Shown: piece by piece, positions 54,917 to 63,911 of the stretch
Layout: each line of letters opens with the position of its first letter
How positions within the stretch are numbered: position 1 is the first letter of the stretch
NCBI RefSeq assembly: GCF_014851585.1
Contig: NZ_JACVAB010000004.1
Location: 124,001 to 188,000, forward strand
Length of the DNA: 64,000 nucleotides
From: Agrobacterium sp. AGB01
GTDB taxonomy: Bacteria; Pseudomonadota; Alphaproteobacteria; Rhizobiales; Rhizobiaceae
Direction of reading: 5' to 3'
Made by a program: the position numbers and the translations under genes
Notes under the pieces: generated by a model
Told to the model about the DNA's origin: nothing
The model's input: only the letters and a program-made list of their open reading frames with translations
Database searches by the model: none

Positions 54917-55332
54917 GTCTCGATTTTTTCCACCGCATAAATGATCGGCCTTAGCTCTTTGGTGAACCCGAGGCCATAAGCCGCGTCTTGGACAAAGCCA
55001 CCAGGCAGATGCGTTTTCAAGAATACCACAGCGCTACTGTGGTCGGTTGGAGGATCGAAATCTTCTGTAGGCAGGTCGAACCAGATTGATTTGATATTCT
55101 CGTATTTCTGCCCGTAAATCTCGTCAGAAAAGTGGGTAATAAGAGGGAAAATGCCAGCGACATTTTTGTCCAGATCAAGGGTAAACAGCAGATTCGGCTC
55201 GTTGATGTCCACCAGGTCATAGTACGCGTTTACACAACGCACCAATCGATCATTGAGCTGAACATCGACATTGATCGTGTCCCCCAAATTGCGAACGATC
55301 AGTCGAAGCTCTCCATCCCACTCGTCCGCCAT
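54913..55332 (-). CDS. unrecognised protein coupled to Shedu
   Basis: 139 residues; GGGAG lies five bases before the ATG. No family recognised. It reads as a compact soluble beta-rich protein (LRLIVRNLGDTINVDVQLND, LLFTLDLDKNVAGIFPL, WFDLPTEDFDPP). It lies 108 bases after the SMC-like ATPase and overlaps Shedu by 4 bases, so it is either a sensor/regulator of Shedu or the bridge between the two systems. Confidence 0.7.
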   Translation of the reverse strand: MADEWDGELRLIVRNLGDTINVDVQLNDRLVRCVNAYYDLVDINEPNLLFTLDLDKNVAGIFPLITHFSDEIYGQKYENIKSIWFDLPTEDFDPPTDHSSAVVFLKTHLPGGFVQDAAYGLGFTKELRPIIYAVEKIET

Positions 55333-55440
55333 ACACGCTCCCTAATAGCAAGTGTTTCCCTTTGCCTCGAAACGCAGGCTCGATGGTCGCAACTACGAGC
55401 GCGTCGGAAACTTGCTCGAACCGGCCTTTTTCGCCGCTAA

Positions 55441-57348
55441 TCATATATTAGCTAAGGTCTTCATTTCGCGCGTGTACTCAGGACCAACAGTCAGTTCGCT
55501 TTTATAGAGGGTTGGATCGAGCATCGACGTTGTGAAAATAATCTGATGCGGAAACTTCGCCTGCTTCGATTCTTCGATCAGAATTTTCTGGAAATTATGG
55601 CTTCGGATCGGCTCCATCCCCTTGTCCTCTATATTGTCCATGAGGAGGAATTTCGGGTGCCAGAACTCACTATCGTAGCTGGCGCTCAGCAAAAGCGACA
55701 AGATGGACGTGTTCTTTAGGATGACGTTGCTGCTTTCAGCGAAGTTCATTTTCCCATCGACGAGCATGGCGTCGTCCCCGAAATTGATCGAGAACGAGGT
55801 TGGATTTTCAAAAGCCTCCTGCCGCTTCAAATCCTTCCTTAGAATGCGTTTGCCAATGGTGCTCACTAAGTTCATGGCCTTAGAAGTCCGTGCAGTCGAA
55901 GATGCCTCCAGTCGCTTGATCGTCGCCTCGAGCGAGGTGATCTCGTTATTAAGCTTTGCCCTTTCGGCCGAAAGCTCATCAATCCGCTGGAGGGTTGCAC
56001 GCAGCTCCTCCATGTATTCCGCTTCGCGTTCAAGACTACCAAGCGCTTTGAAACGTTCGGCAAGATAACTCTCACGCGGCGAATTGCTGTTGTCGTATCG
56101 AGACGAGTAGTCTGTCATCGTAGAGGAATATCCGCGACGAAGCGCCCTCACCTCACTTTGAAGTTTCTCGACCTCTGCAGCCTTCATCGCCAAAAGCTGC
56201 CTCGACTCCCTGATCTGTAGTTCGTTATCGACCTTCAGCTCGAAATACCTTGAACGCACTTTTTCTTCATCAATTACTTCGTCACAGACAATGCAGTGAT
56301 GGGCGTCCTTGTCCGAAAGTGGCTTCAGGCACGATGGACAATATTGAAAGTCGATGTTCCCCAGCTTCACAGATAGATCCTCAGCAGCGCTGAGCGCAAA
56401 AAGCTGCTGTTCGAGGTGTTCGATAAACTGATGGAGCTCAGCTTCTTCATCGACTAGGTCGCTGATGCGCTGCTCAGAAAGCTGGAGGTCGCCCGCCAAC
56501 TTCTGCAGGCGCCGGCGCATCGTTTGGCGTTCAGAGGCAAACTGTTTAGCCTGATCGTCGCCGACGACCTCATCCACATTGCGGATCTCTTCCGAGATCC
56601 GGCTTTTATGGACTTCAAGTTCTTTTAACCGGGTGTCGAGAATTGCGACCGATGTTAATCCTTCCGAGCTTGGGAGGGACATCACCGCTGCCTTGTAAAG
56701 CCGATCCTTGTCTGAGTAGTCAGCCTTTACACCACGTAGCTTGATCAAACTCTCATAAAGATCATACCCATTGACGCCTATGAGGAGTTGCCCGACTGTC
56801 TCGCGTATATCACCAGTATCGAAGCTTTCAAACCGAAAGAGCTTTCCGGGCGGCGTCTGCTGATCGGCGTAAAGCAACCGCAGTATCTGGTGCATTGTAA
56901 TATTCGAGTTCGCGACGTTAGGCGCTTCCGGGATACCCACCGCCCTGAACATGATTTGCGTGAATGAAAGATCGAGTCCACCAGATGGGCGCCGGATAGG
57001 GACTCGCTGCCACTCGTCGATCCCTTTGTCGAGCGAATCCTCCATCGATCCGTAAAATACAAGAATAGGTTCCTGCTTACCGGCGACCGCCCGATGGAGC
57101 GTGAGCGTAGATTGCTCAGTTTCAACTTCGATTCGGACGGCAGAGCAATTCTGAGCAACGTCCTTCCATCGGTCAAACTCACCGCCTAACCCATAAAATA
57201 TGAAGTCGGCGATCGTCGATTTCCCCGAACCGTTCTCGCCGCGGATGATGTTCACGCCACGATGAAATCGCTCATCGTAAGCGATATTCTTTCCTTTGTT
57301 GATACGAACCCGCTTGAGCGCAAAGAAGGAAACCACGCTAAGTACCAA
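55441..57348 (-). CDS. SMC/Rad50-like ATPase of an ABC-three-component-type system
   Basis: 635 residues. Walker A GENGSGKST near residue 37; long coiled coil (about 215-500) interrupted by a zinc-binding CPSCLKPL...HCIVCDEV group near 340-365; Walker B-like PKFLLMDNIEDKG near 575, then a histidine-free switch FTTSMLDPT. This is the architecture of the ABC-ATPase found in ABC-three-component conflict systems, together with a small middle component and an effector, both encoded just upstream and overlapping (11 bases). It should sense damage or invading DNA and control the effector. Confidence 0.85.
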   Translation of the reverse strand: MVLSVVSFFALKRVRINKGKNIAYDERFHRGVNIIRGENGSGKSTIADFIFYGLGGEFDRWKDVAQNCSAVRIEVETEQSTLTLHRAVAGKQEPILVFYGSMEDSLDKGIDEWQRVPIRRPSGGLDLSFTQIMFRAVGIPEAPNVANSNITMHQILRLLYADQQTPPGKLFRFESFDTGDIRETVGQLLIGVNGYDLYESLIKLRGVKADYSDKDRLYKAAVMSLPSSEGLTSVAILDTRLKELEVHKSRISEEIRNVDEVVGDDQAKQFASERQTMRRRLQKLAGDLQLSEQRISDLVDEEAELHQFIEHLEQQLFALSAAEDLSVKLGNIDFQYCPSCLKPLSDKDAHHCIVCDEVIDEEKVRSRYFELKVDNELQIRESRQLLAMKAAEVEKLQSEVRALRRGYSSTMTDYSSRYDNSNSPRESYLAERFKALGSLEREAEYMEELRATLQRIDELSAERAKLNNEITSLEATIKRLEASSTARTSKAMNLVSTIGKRILRKDLKRQEAFENPTSFSINFGDDAMLVDGKMNFAESSNVILKNTSILSLLLSASYDSEFWHPKFLLMDNIEDKGMEPIRSHNFQKILIEESKQAKFPHQIIFTTSMLDPTLYKSELTVGPEYTREMKTLANI

Positions 57349-57844
57349 CCCTTCTCAGTCCCGTCATCTGACGCAGACCACCTTTTCCTCTGCCGATTGC
57401 GACGTAATCGGTGACGAGGAAATTCAAAATTTTGCCTTCACCGGGCAAAACAAGTCGAGTACCTAGCGCGGAGGCGAGATGCCTCCCTTCGCTGCTTAGG
57501 CGATACTGATCCTTATCTACAAGCTCAAGCTCAACTAGCCCCCTGCCAATCAAGTTGTGCAGCGCTTGAGCCTGGATGCCGCCCATCTTTGTGTACAGAA
57601 TCGGCGGAGAAGGATGCTGTATGAAGGTTTGGTCGGGCTTCGGAATAGCCAACGCATTGAAGACACGCCGCACGTCGCCGGTCATGTGAGTGAGGTGTAA
57701 AAGGCTTGGATTGACGAAATAAAAGTCGGATACGAAAAGCCTGTCCCGGTTTGGTGCCTCCGACTTCCAATGCGATAGAAGTGCCAGATAACGGCGAGCC
57801 GTGTCGATCAAATCTAGCTGTGCGTACCACATTCGATACGTCAT
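57338..57844 (-). CDS. small middle-component protein of the ABC-three-component-type system
   Basis: 168 residues. The N-terminal helix-rich part (WYAQLDLIDTARRYLALLSH, RLFVSDFYFVNPSLL) and the wing-like C-terminal part (LHNLIGRGLVELELVDKDQY, LSSEGRHLASAL) resemble the ABC-3C middle component, which carries winged-helix features and links ATPase to effector. It overlaps the hydrolase gene by ATGA and the ATPase gene by 11 bases. Assignment rests mainly on context and general layout. Confidence 0.7.
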   Translation of the reverse strand: MTYRMWYAQLDLIDTARRYLALLSHWKSEAPNRDRLFVSDFYFVNPSLLHLTHMTGDVRRVFNALAIPKPDQTFIQHPSPPILYTKMGGIQAQALHNLIGRGLVELELVDKDQYRLSSEGRHLASALGTRLVLPGEGKILNFLVTDYVAIGRGKGGLRQMTGLRRVGT

Positions 57845-59052
57845 GGCTTATCCCAGCGGATATGGCAGCGTTCAGTCAAAAAATAGAGGGCGTTCATGAC
57901 CGTCTTCGCGGTTGCATTGTCGTCAGCGTATTTTTCGCTAAGGGGTTCAATAATTTGAACTTGGATAGCAGTAGCGATAGTAGCTTCGTCGGCACCTTTG
58001 CAAATCAGCGGGTAAAAAATCAAACTTTGAAAGCGTTGTTCAATATCGGCAAGCAGCTTTTTATAGGTGGTAGATATCGACGTCTTCAGCCCCGTTCGCA
58101 CGAAGGGGCGTGCAAACTTGCTTTGGGAGTCGTTTGCAAAACCGTATTCATGCTCACGTCCCGCATCAATCATCTTAGTCATAAGGTCGCGTCTGTCAGT
58201 TGCCGACTGTTCATCAAGCGCATCGTCGTCAAACGCAATAGCTTTTGGTACATCGCTAGGATAGGCAGGCGGAACTAGCTTGCGCAATCGATGCCTGATG
58301 CTGGTATAGATCAGATCGTCGCGACTACTGGGTTTGCAAATATTGATGTGGTCGGCGTCAATTGGGATAGGCATCGCCCCGTTGACACCCGGATCAGCGC
58401 TTCGCTCGTCGACCACGAGGAATGATTTCTTGGTGAGATGCTTCTCGTGATAAACGGACACCGCCATGGATGTCCGGTGGCAATGAGCACGAAAGCTCTC
58501 GTTCAGCTCGGCAAGCTCCGCGTTATCCTTCAGGAGCTTTTCCACGTGCACAGATGTAAATCCCGGGACGAAGAACTTGAGCAAGCCAGCCAGGCTGGAG
58601 CCACTATGGGGTGTGGCTATGAAAATTACGCTGGCGCACCGTGCACCAATCCTTTGCCAGTCTTCATCTGTCGATTCACGCGCAGTTCTGATAACCTGCT
58701 TGACTAGGAGTCCACCGAGACTGTGGCAGATGAAGATAATCGGCCGGCCACCAAACTCGTAGCTCGCGAGCGTCTCCAGAACGTGCTTCGCTCGGTCGTA
58801 TAGGTTCATCTCTTTTTTTGCCCATTGAGCAAAGACACTAGCCGGAAAACCGATGGTGTAGAGATTCAGGTGAGGAAGATCAGCCGATAGCCAGTGTGGC
58901 CAGTAGCCACCTTCCGGCTCACTCGATCCATTAAAATTCCAAGTTTCGACTGGATCTCCTGAAAGGCCATGTACGAATATAACGTCGGCAGTTCCGCTGT
59001 TCGCCGCAATGGTCGCGAAAAAGTTGGTGGAAGCTGGCACGGCATTTCTCAA
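57841..59052 (-). CDS. alpha/beta-hydrolase effector with C-terminal extension (ABC-three-component-type)
   Basis: 403 residues. Hydrolase core (1 to about 260) of the SERAC1/PGAP1-like kind: DVIFVHGLSGDPVETWNF, nucleophile elbow IFICHSLGGLLVKQVI (first G of GxSxG is C-H-S), then IFIATPHSGSSLAG and histidine region IPIDADHINICKPSSRDD. The ~140-residue C-terminal helical extension (from about 260) fits the effector-type CTD that docks on ABC-3C components. Start is TTG at 59052 or GTG at 59040. A lipase or esterase effector killing the cell on activation is the natural reading (inference). Confidence 0.78.
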   Translation of the reverse strand: MRNAVPASTNFFATIAANSGTADVIFVHGLSGDPVETWNFNGSSEPEGGYWPHWLSADLPHLNLYTIGFPASVFAQWAKKEMNLYDRAKHVLETLASYEFGGRPIIFICHSLGGLLVKQVIRTARESTDEDWQRIGARCASVIFIATPHSGSSLAGLLKFFVPGFTSVHVEKLLKDNAELAELNESFRAHCHRTSMAVSVYHEKHLTKKSFLVVDERSADPGVNGAMPIPIDADHINICKPSSRDDLIYTSIRHRLRKLVPPAYPSDVPKAIAFDDDALDEQSATDRRDLMTKMIDAGREHEYGFANDSQSKFARPFVRTGLKTSISTTYKKLLADIEQRFQSLIFYPLICKGADEATIATAIQVQIIEPLSEKYADDNATAKTVMNALYFLTERCHIRWDKP

Positions 59053-59191
59053 ATAATCAAATCACTTCTACAACCGTAGATTATGATTGAAGTATTTCAA
59101 GTGTATTGCCAGGAAAAATCAGCATTTTTGACCGCTTTTTTCATTGGTAGTATGCACGTAAGTCTGGGTTTTAGTTGTAAACACGCGGTTC

Positions 59192-60352
59192 TCAGAGTAT
59201 GCCCCATGCCCGAAACCTCCCCCTGCCGGTCATCTCGCGCAGGCCAAGCTCGGAGACGATGCGCCGTGCGGCCTGCGGCGTGACGTCGAGAGTTTTGGCA
59301 ATCATGCCGGCGGAGACCAACGGCTTTGCCATCACCAGCTCGATCAGCTCTGGCAGTTTCGACGAGGTGCGGCGCCCCAAAAGCTTGCGCTCCATCATCT
59401 GGCGGGCCAGGGCCAGCCGGTCATGTTCTTTTAAGCCGATTTCGGCTGTCGCGACAAAGCCCTCAGCGATTGCCAGCAACCGAACTTCACGACTGCGATG
59501 GCGGCGACGATCGACGGGAGTGGTTTTCAGGCCGGTATTGATCGCGGCGAGATGGTGTTGGGTGGTGATGCCGGCCTGGCGCAAAAGAGAGGCCGACAGC
59601 AACCGCCCCAACCACGGCGCGTGCTGCAACACATCGAGACTGTTCCAGGCATCGAGCACGACAATCGCCTGCAGCAGCGGCGGAAAATCTCTGGCCTGCC
59701 GCAAAACGGTGCGCCAGTCATCGAGCCGCGCGTCTTCATCCCAGTCGAGATCATAGATCAGCGGATCCCGCTCCTGCAACGTTTTGGCTGGGCCGGGCCG
59801 CATCGCATCCTCGAGTGCGGCTTCGGAGCGAGCGAGCAGCGCATCGATCTCGGCAAATTCGTCCGGCGACTGATCTGCGTCACCGTCTTCAAAAGTCCCC
59901 TGCCCTACCAGGACCGGATTATAATCCGCGATCTCATGTGCCGTCACGGGTCCTGTCTCTCCAGAAGTTGCTGCAGGCCACGCCTGCCCAGGCTCGGTCG
60001 ATGCCTGCCGCAAACTGCGAATACCGTCTGGCGACAGCGCCCAGTCTGGCGATCGCGCGACAATACGCCGGCGGGTTTTCAACACGTCGCGGGCGATGGT
60101 CAGTTCATGGGTTGGGGCGCGGACGTCACGGGTGGCGTCGTGCAGCACCAGGTCCTCGAGATGCACCAGTTCTCCATCGATCCATAAGGATGCGCAGGCA
60201 TCGCTAAAATTCTGGCGCTCACACCAGCCAGCGCCGACGGATGAGCGGGCAATGCGCTCGTCGAGACGACAAAACGCTGCCGTGGCATCGCTGAGCGGTT
60301 TCAGCAGGGTGTGGATGGGCAATTTGGCAAGATCGTAAACCATTGAAATCAT
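59192..60352 (-). CDS. RHE_PE00001-family protein (DUF1612 with helix-turn-helix)
   Basis: 386 residues, a family almost confined to rhizobial plasmids. Early motif [39 protein letters not shown] and the C-terminal helix-turn-helix [20 protein letters not shown]. Function unknown, probably regulatory. It stops 139 bases upstream of the hydrolase start on the same strand, and its start faces vapB across inverted repeats. Commonly adjacent to replication or transfer regions. Confidence 0.9.
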   Translation of the reverse strand: MISMVYDLAKLPIHTLLKPLSDATAAFCRLDERIARSSVGAGWCERQNFSDACASLWIDGELVHLEDLVLHDATRDVRAPTHELTIARDVLKTRRRIVARSPDWALSPDGIRSLRQASTEPGQAWPAATSGETGPVTAHEIADYNPVLVGQGTFEDGDADQSPDEFAEIDALLARSEAALEDAMRPGPAKTLQERDPLIYDLDWDEDARLDDWRTVLRQARDFPPLLQAIVVLDAWNSLDVLQHAPWLGRLLSASLLRQAGITTQHHLAAINTGLKTTPVDRRRHRSREVRLLAIAEGFVATAEIGLKEHDRLALARQMMERKLLGRRTSSKLPELIELVMAKPLVSAGMIAKTLDVTPQAARRIVSELGLREMTGRGRFRAWGIL

Positions 60353-60532
60353 GGTAAATGATTTGTTAAACGAACACTATAAGTATTTTAGTGTTCGCCA
60401 GAGGATATGGTTAACAGTTGGTTTATCTACCATCGATAAGTAATGCTTATCAGTGTTTAGCCATCTCCCGCGATCTTATTGCCACCTTTGTATGTGAAGC
60501 CTATGTTTCGCGCACGAATTAAGAGGAACGCG
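60353..60532. promoter_or_regulatory. divergent control region with inverted repeats (RHE_PE00001 gene / vapB)
   Basis: CGAACACTA (60372-60380) and TAGTGTTCG (60390-60398) form a perfect 9-bp repeat around 9 bases. GATAAG-TAATG-CTTATC (60435-60451) is a second repeat, with an additional TTATC just upstream. They are candidate operators, the first for the RHE_PE00001 protein and the second for VapB autoregulation. Confidence 0.5.
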
Positions 60533-60790
60533 ATGTCCGAACCACAGCTTTCCATCCGCAGCGGCAAAGCGAAAGATCTTGCCCATGCGCTGGCGCGCCG
60601 CACCGGACAGCCAATAAACCGTCTGGTCGAACTTGCGCTTGAACGCTACGATCAGGAACTTCGGAGGAAATCGGCGCTGACGCCGACGGATGCCTTATGG
60701 GAGCTGATGGCTGAAGGTCGGCGCTCGGTTCCCGCCGGTACCAGCTCCGGTCATGATGACCTCTATGACGAAAACGGCTTACCAATATGA
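60533..60790 (+). CDS. vapB: VapB-family antitoxin
   Basis: 85 residues from ATG 60533 (AGAGGA five bases before). N-terminal ribbon MSEPQLSIRSGKAKDLAHAL, followed by GQPINRLVELALERYDQEL, as in Rv0623-type VapB. The tail ends HDDLYDENGLPI. Its stop overlaps the vapC start (ATGA). The antitoxin seems intact. Confidence 0.88.
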   Translation: MSEPQLSIRSGKAKDLAHALARRTGQPINRLVELALERYDQELRRKSALTPTDALWELMAEGRRSVPAGTSSGHDDLYDENGLPI

Positions 60791-61040
60791 TTGCCATTCA
60801 TACGTCGGTGAAATTGGAAACGGCGCTGAACGAGCCTGAGGCGGAACTGTTTCAGACTCTCATAAGCCAAGAAGAAATTCTTATTGTTTGGCCGACCCTT
60901 CTGGAGACGCGCATGGTGCTTCGGGCAAGAAGTTTTCGAATGCGGGAGCGATTTCCAAGCTGTTCGTTGATCTTCCGAACGTGACTGCGGTCGACTTTGG
61001 TGAACGGCATTATAAAGCGGCCGAGAAGGCTTTCTCGAAG
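60787..61040 (+). pseudogene. VapC PIN-domain toxin, inactivated
   Basis: The first frame reads MIAIHTSVKLETALNEPEAE, then LFQTLISQEEILIVWPTLLE; the invariant first PIN aspartate (MIAID) is His here. After MVLRA the reading frame shifts by loss of one base near 60926-60930, and VapC-like sequence resumes in another frame as FSNAGAISKLFVDLPNVTAV and DFGERHYKAAEKAF. Beyond about 61040 the similarity ends, so the C-terminus with further PIN acids is also lost. It is a decayed toxin beside an intact antitoxin. Confidence 0.88.
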
Positions 61041-61399
61041 CTTCGCGCTTTGATGACAAAGCCACGGTCTGCTCGTCCGATTATTGCGTGTGATGATCCA
61101 GTTGAAGCCTACGTTCAGGCGTGCATCGCATCTCCATTTTTCAGCTATGTTTCTCCGGAAATTTATAGTCTGTGCGACACTAGGAAAACCGCGACAGACG
61201 ATTAGGCCTCTCATTCGGTTGATGAGACATCAGCACTCGGCCTGTGCTTACCACTGGCATGGTCATCTTTTCACTAAAGACGTTCTGGCAGCGATGCTTG
61301 CCTAGCTCGTGGCAATCAACTTCGATCTTCCCCGCCCCTTCTGGGCGGTTGCCACTATCTACGTCGTGGCCAACCCTCTTTCCGGTACTCGCAGCTTCA

Positions 61400-61650
61400 A
61401 GCCAGAGCCAGGCTACGAAGCTTCGGATGACAATTCCAGGCGTTGGTGCCATCACTGCCGTCTCGTACATTGCAGCGATCAAATATCCTGATGACGTCGC
61501 CACCTCGCACCCAGTGGGTGCCTGCCTCGGGCTTACGACGCGGCCCTACCAGTCCGGCAAAATCGATTACGATGGCCATATTTCGCGACGCGGTGACGGT
61601 CGGCTGCGGGGATTACTCTATGAGGTGGCAACCGTCCACTTAACAAGAAC
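61400..61650 (+). pseudogene. IS110-family transposase remnant
   Basis: Within the frame, RMTIPGVGAITAVSYIAAIK, GACLGLTTRPYQSGKIDYDG and SRRGDGRLRGLLYEVAT are C-terminal Transposase_20 motifs of IS110 transposases. The N-terminal DEDD domain is missing and flanking sequence shows no open homologous frame. It differs from the intact transposase at 39979 (KIDYDG versus SGSRSVLGG), so it is from another IS110 branch. Confidence 0.85.
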
Positions 61651-62277
61651 CACTGTAAGGACCGAATGCAGTCTTAAGATCTGGGGGCTGAAGCTGCGTG
61701 AGCGGCGGGGCTTCAAAACGTACCGCGGTTGCTGTTGCGCGAAAACTTGCGGTCATTATGCATAGCATGCTCAATCCCAGGCAAGCGATCAATCCATTGG
61801 CTGGCGCTGCTGCATAGGCAAATTGCCGGGTTACCTGCATCAGCGTCTCAATCTGACTGAGATGTTGACCGTCCCCGCTGTGGACGTGGGTCATTCCGTC
61901 GGTTCGGTCGCAGTTCCTTGAGACTGCGTCTTGAAGATAGGTAGACCCGCCCTGTGAAAACCCAAGATGCGGCGATTGCTTGTCGACCGCGGAGACAACC
62001 GTGCTCCCAGCAACGGACGAGTTTGCAGGAATAGTGAGATGTATAACGAAGAAGTGAAAAAGATGTCGCCCTCCCGACACGGCAACGAAGTACGTCTAAT
62101 CCACTTGAGGCGACGCAGGCGATTAGCCGACGGAATGAAACTGCTATGCTTGGGTTCGCGTGAGGCTTCCCTTAACCAATCAATTGCAGCAGCATTGCTT
62201 TTTGGCTGCCCACTAAACATCGGCTAAGACCCCTGGCGTTTCGGACATCCTTGGAAGCAGAAACTGAGCGGACACAC
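61651..62277. other. gene-free stretch before scpB
   Basis: No gene with family support. Open frames on both strands are short and of unlikely composition. The segment probably contains remaining IS debris near its left end and the 3' side of the scpB transcript near its right end. Confidence 0.5.
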
Positions 62278-62979
62278 CTACTTTTCGTCTGCTTGCTGCA
62301 TATTCTCGATCGCGGAGTCAGTCACCACAACAGCTGTCCTATTCAACAGGCCCGCGTCCTCAAGGGCTTCGATATCCGGTAAATCACGCAGTGTCTCAAA
62401 CCCGAAAGCCGACAGAAAATATTTCGTCGTCACATACGTATATGGAGCGCCGGGCATGGGACTGCGCGGCCCGGTATCGAGTAAGCCGGCTCCTCGAATA
62501 CTGGCAATCGTATCGCGCGAAATTTCCTTGCCGAAAATTTTGGAAAGCTCTCCACGCGTGATTGGCTGGAAATACCCAATTGCAATCAGCACCATGGCCT
62601 CATGATGGGAGATAGCGGGTGCCAGCGCACGTGTCGGTGTTTTCGATGCCTTGATTGCATGCGCATAGGCCGGTTTGGTGCGGTACTGCCAGCCTCCAGC
62701 CACGGAAACGATGTCATAGGGCCTCGGTTTCATTTCTGCACGCAGATCAGCAATCAGTTTATCAATGTCGCAGCCATTCCCCACAACGCGAGCCAGCGTT
62801 TCACGGCGAACCGGTTCTGATGCGGCAAAAATGATTGCCTCGACGCGCATCATCCACTCTCGCCACCGGAACTCGACCGGCAAATGTTCCAGTTCGGTAT
62901 CCAGCGGGATTTCAATCTTGCTGCTTGACCGCCTGTCGCGACGTTCTTTTTTGGCGGAGCCGTCAATCTCCATCGTCAA
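62278..62979 (-). CDS. scpB: ScpB-like chromosome segregation/condensation protein
   Basis: 233 residues. Two winged-helix domains: VEAIIFAASEPVRRETLARV, then RALAPAISHHEAMVLIAIGY and YTYVTTKYFLSAFGFETL, the ScpB signature region. ScpB partners ScpA and SMC in chromosome condensation; scpA is normally adjacent but absent here. Paired with DUF1403 by a 4-base overlap, an arrangement seen on rhizobial replicons, where it may act in plasmid maintenance (inference). Confidence 0.88.
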   Translation of the reverse strand: MTMEIDGSAKKERRDRRSSSKIEIPLDTELEHLPVEFRWREWMMRVEAIIFAASEPVRRETLARVVGNGCDIDKLIADLRAEMKPRPYDIVSVAGGWQYRTKPAYAHAIKASKTPTRALAPAISHHEAMVLIAIGYFQPITRGELSKIFGKEISRDTIASIRGAGLLDTGPRSPMPGAPYTYVTTKYFLSAFGFETLRDLPDIEALEDAGLLNRTAVVVTDSAIENMQQADEK

Positions 62980-63911
62980 ATCCCGTAAACCCGGAAGGTA
63001 GAGCGGCCAGAAAGCTCTCTCACGCCGCCCATGCTCTCCAACCGTTCGAAAAATCTGCTGCTTGCCCAGCGGGACAGGTCCGTGCCCGGCGCTGAGGCTG
63101 ATAGGGCATCTTCGCTCAAAAGCTGTCTGATGATCCGCTCTCCGCCCTTTGTACGAATGGTGGCAGAACTGGCTATCGTTCGGTCTGCGCGGCGGCCAAT
63201 CTCATTTGCCATCAGCAACACATCTTCCGTCCCGTGAACAAGCGCCATGGAGACCGCACGATTGAATCCCTGCTCTCCCGGGGCCAAACGTCCTTTGCCA
63301 GCGGAGGTCCGAAATGCACCGCTGTAGCGTTGGGCAAGAAGAAACGGAACTGGCAAATCCCAGCCAAGACGTTTCGCCAAAACCCAATCGCCCAGCCACC
63401 ACGCTAAAACCTCGACATCGGGGCGAACGGCATGAATTCTTGTCACCAATTCCGCCACAGCTATCGGTGCGGCCTGCGGTTTTTGCATGATCTCGTCGAT
63501 AAGGACAGGAAGGTCAGCAAGTGTGCTGTCCCAACGTAACGCAAAAAGATCCGTCAGGGATTGCAGGGTCTTGCTGCTGATAAAATCCACCCGCGTCTTC
63601 AGCATTCTGGTCGCCAGCAGGACGTTTCCGGCTGGCCCGGCATTGTCACCGGGTCGCACCATCAATACCGCGTCGCGCAAGGCGGCTTCTTCGGTCTCAC
63701 GGCCTAACATCTGGTTGGCCGAAATGGCACAGCGCAATGCAAGGCGGCTTCGCCAGCACCCTGTCCACGGGTGATCTTTTTTGATAAACCCATCCAGCGA
63801 GTTCAAAGCCGAACCCGCAAGAAAGGCCGCATCCGCTTCCGTCACGGCATTTTTCTTGTCGGAAGCCCAGGCCGGAATGATTGTGGGTGAATAGGCTACA
63901 GTCACACCCAT
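62976..63911 (-). CDS. DUF1403-family protein
   Basis: 311 residues from ATG 63911, or up to 8 more from TTG 63935 / ATG 63929; none has a strong ribosome-binding site. DUF1403 family: IIPAWASDKKNAVTEADAAF, LAGSALNSLDGFI, WRSRLALRCAISANQMLGRE, LLAQRYSGAFRTSAGKGR and a C-terminal wing RSTFRVYGI. Function unknown; the family is plasmid-associated in Rhizobiales. Its stop overlaps the scpB start. Confidence 0.86.
   Translation of the reverse strand: MGVTVAYSPTIIPAWASDKKNAVTEADAAFLAGSALNSLDGFIKKDHPWTGCWRSRLALRCAISANQMLGRETEEAALRDAVLMVRPGDNAGPAGNVLLATRMLKTRVDFISSKTLQSLTDLFALRWDSTLADLPVLIDEIMQKPQAAPIAVAELVTRIHAVRPDVEVLAWWLGDWVLAKRLGWDLPVPFLLAQRYSGAFRTSAGKGRLAPGEQGFNRAVSMALVHGTEDVLLMANEIGRRADRTIASSATIRTKGGERIIRQLLSEDALSASAPGTDLSRWASSRFFERLESMGGVRELSGRSTFRVYGI

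Noticed and set aside
61640..62220. Several overlapping short frames on both strands before scpB
   Set aside because: Unlikely composition and no recognised domain; treated as gene-free or IS debris.
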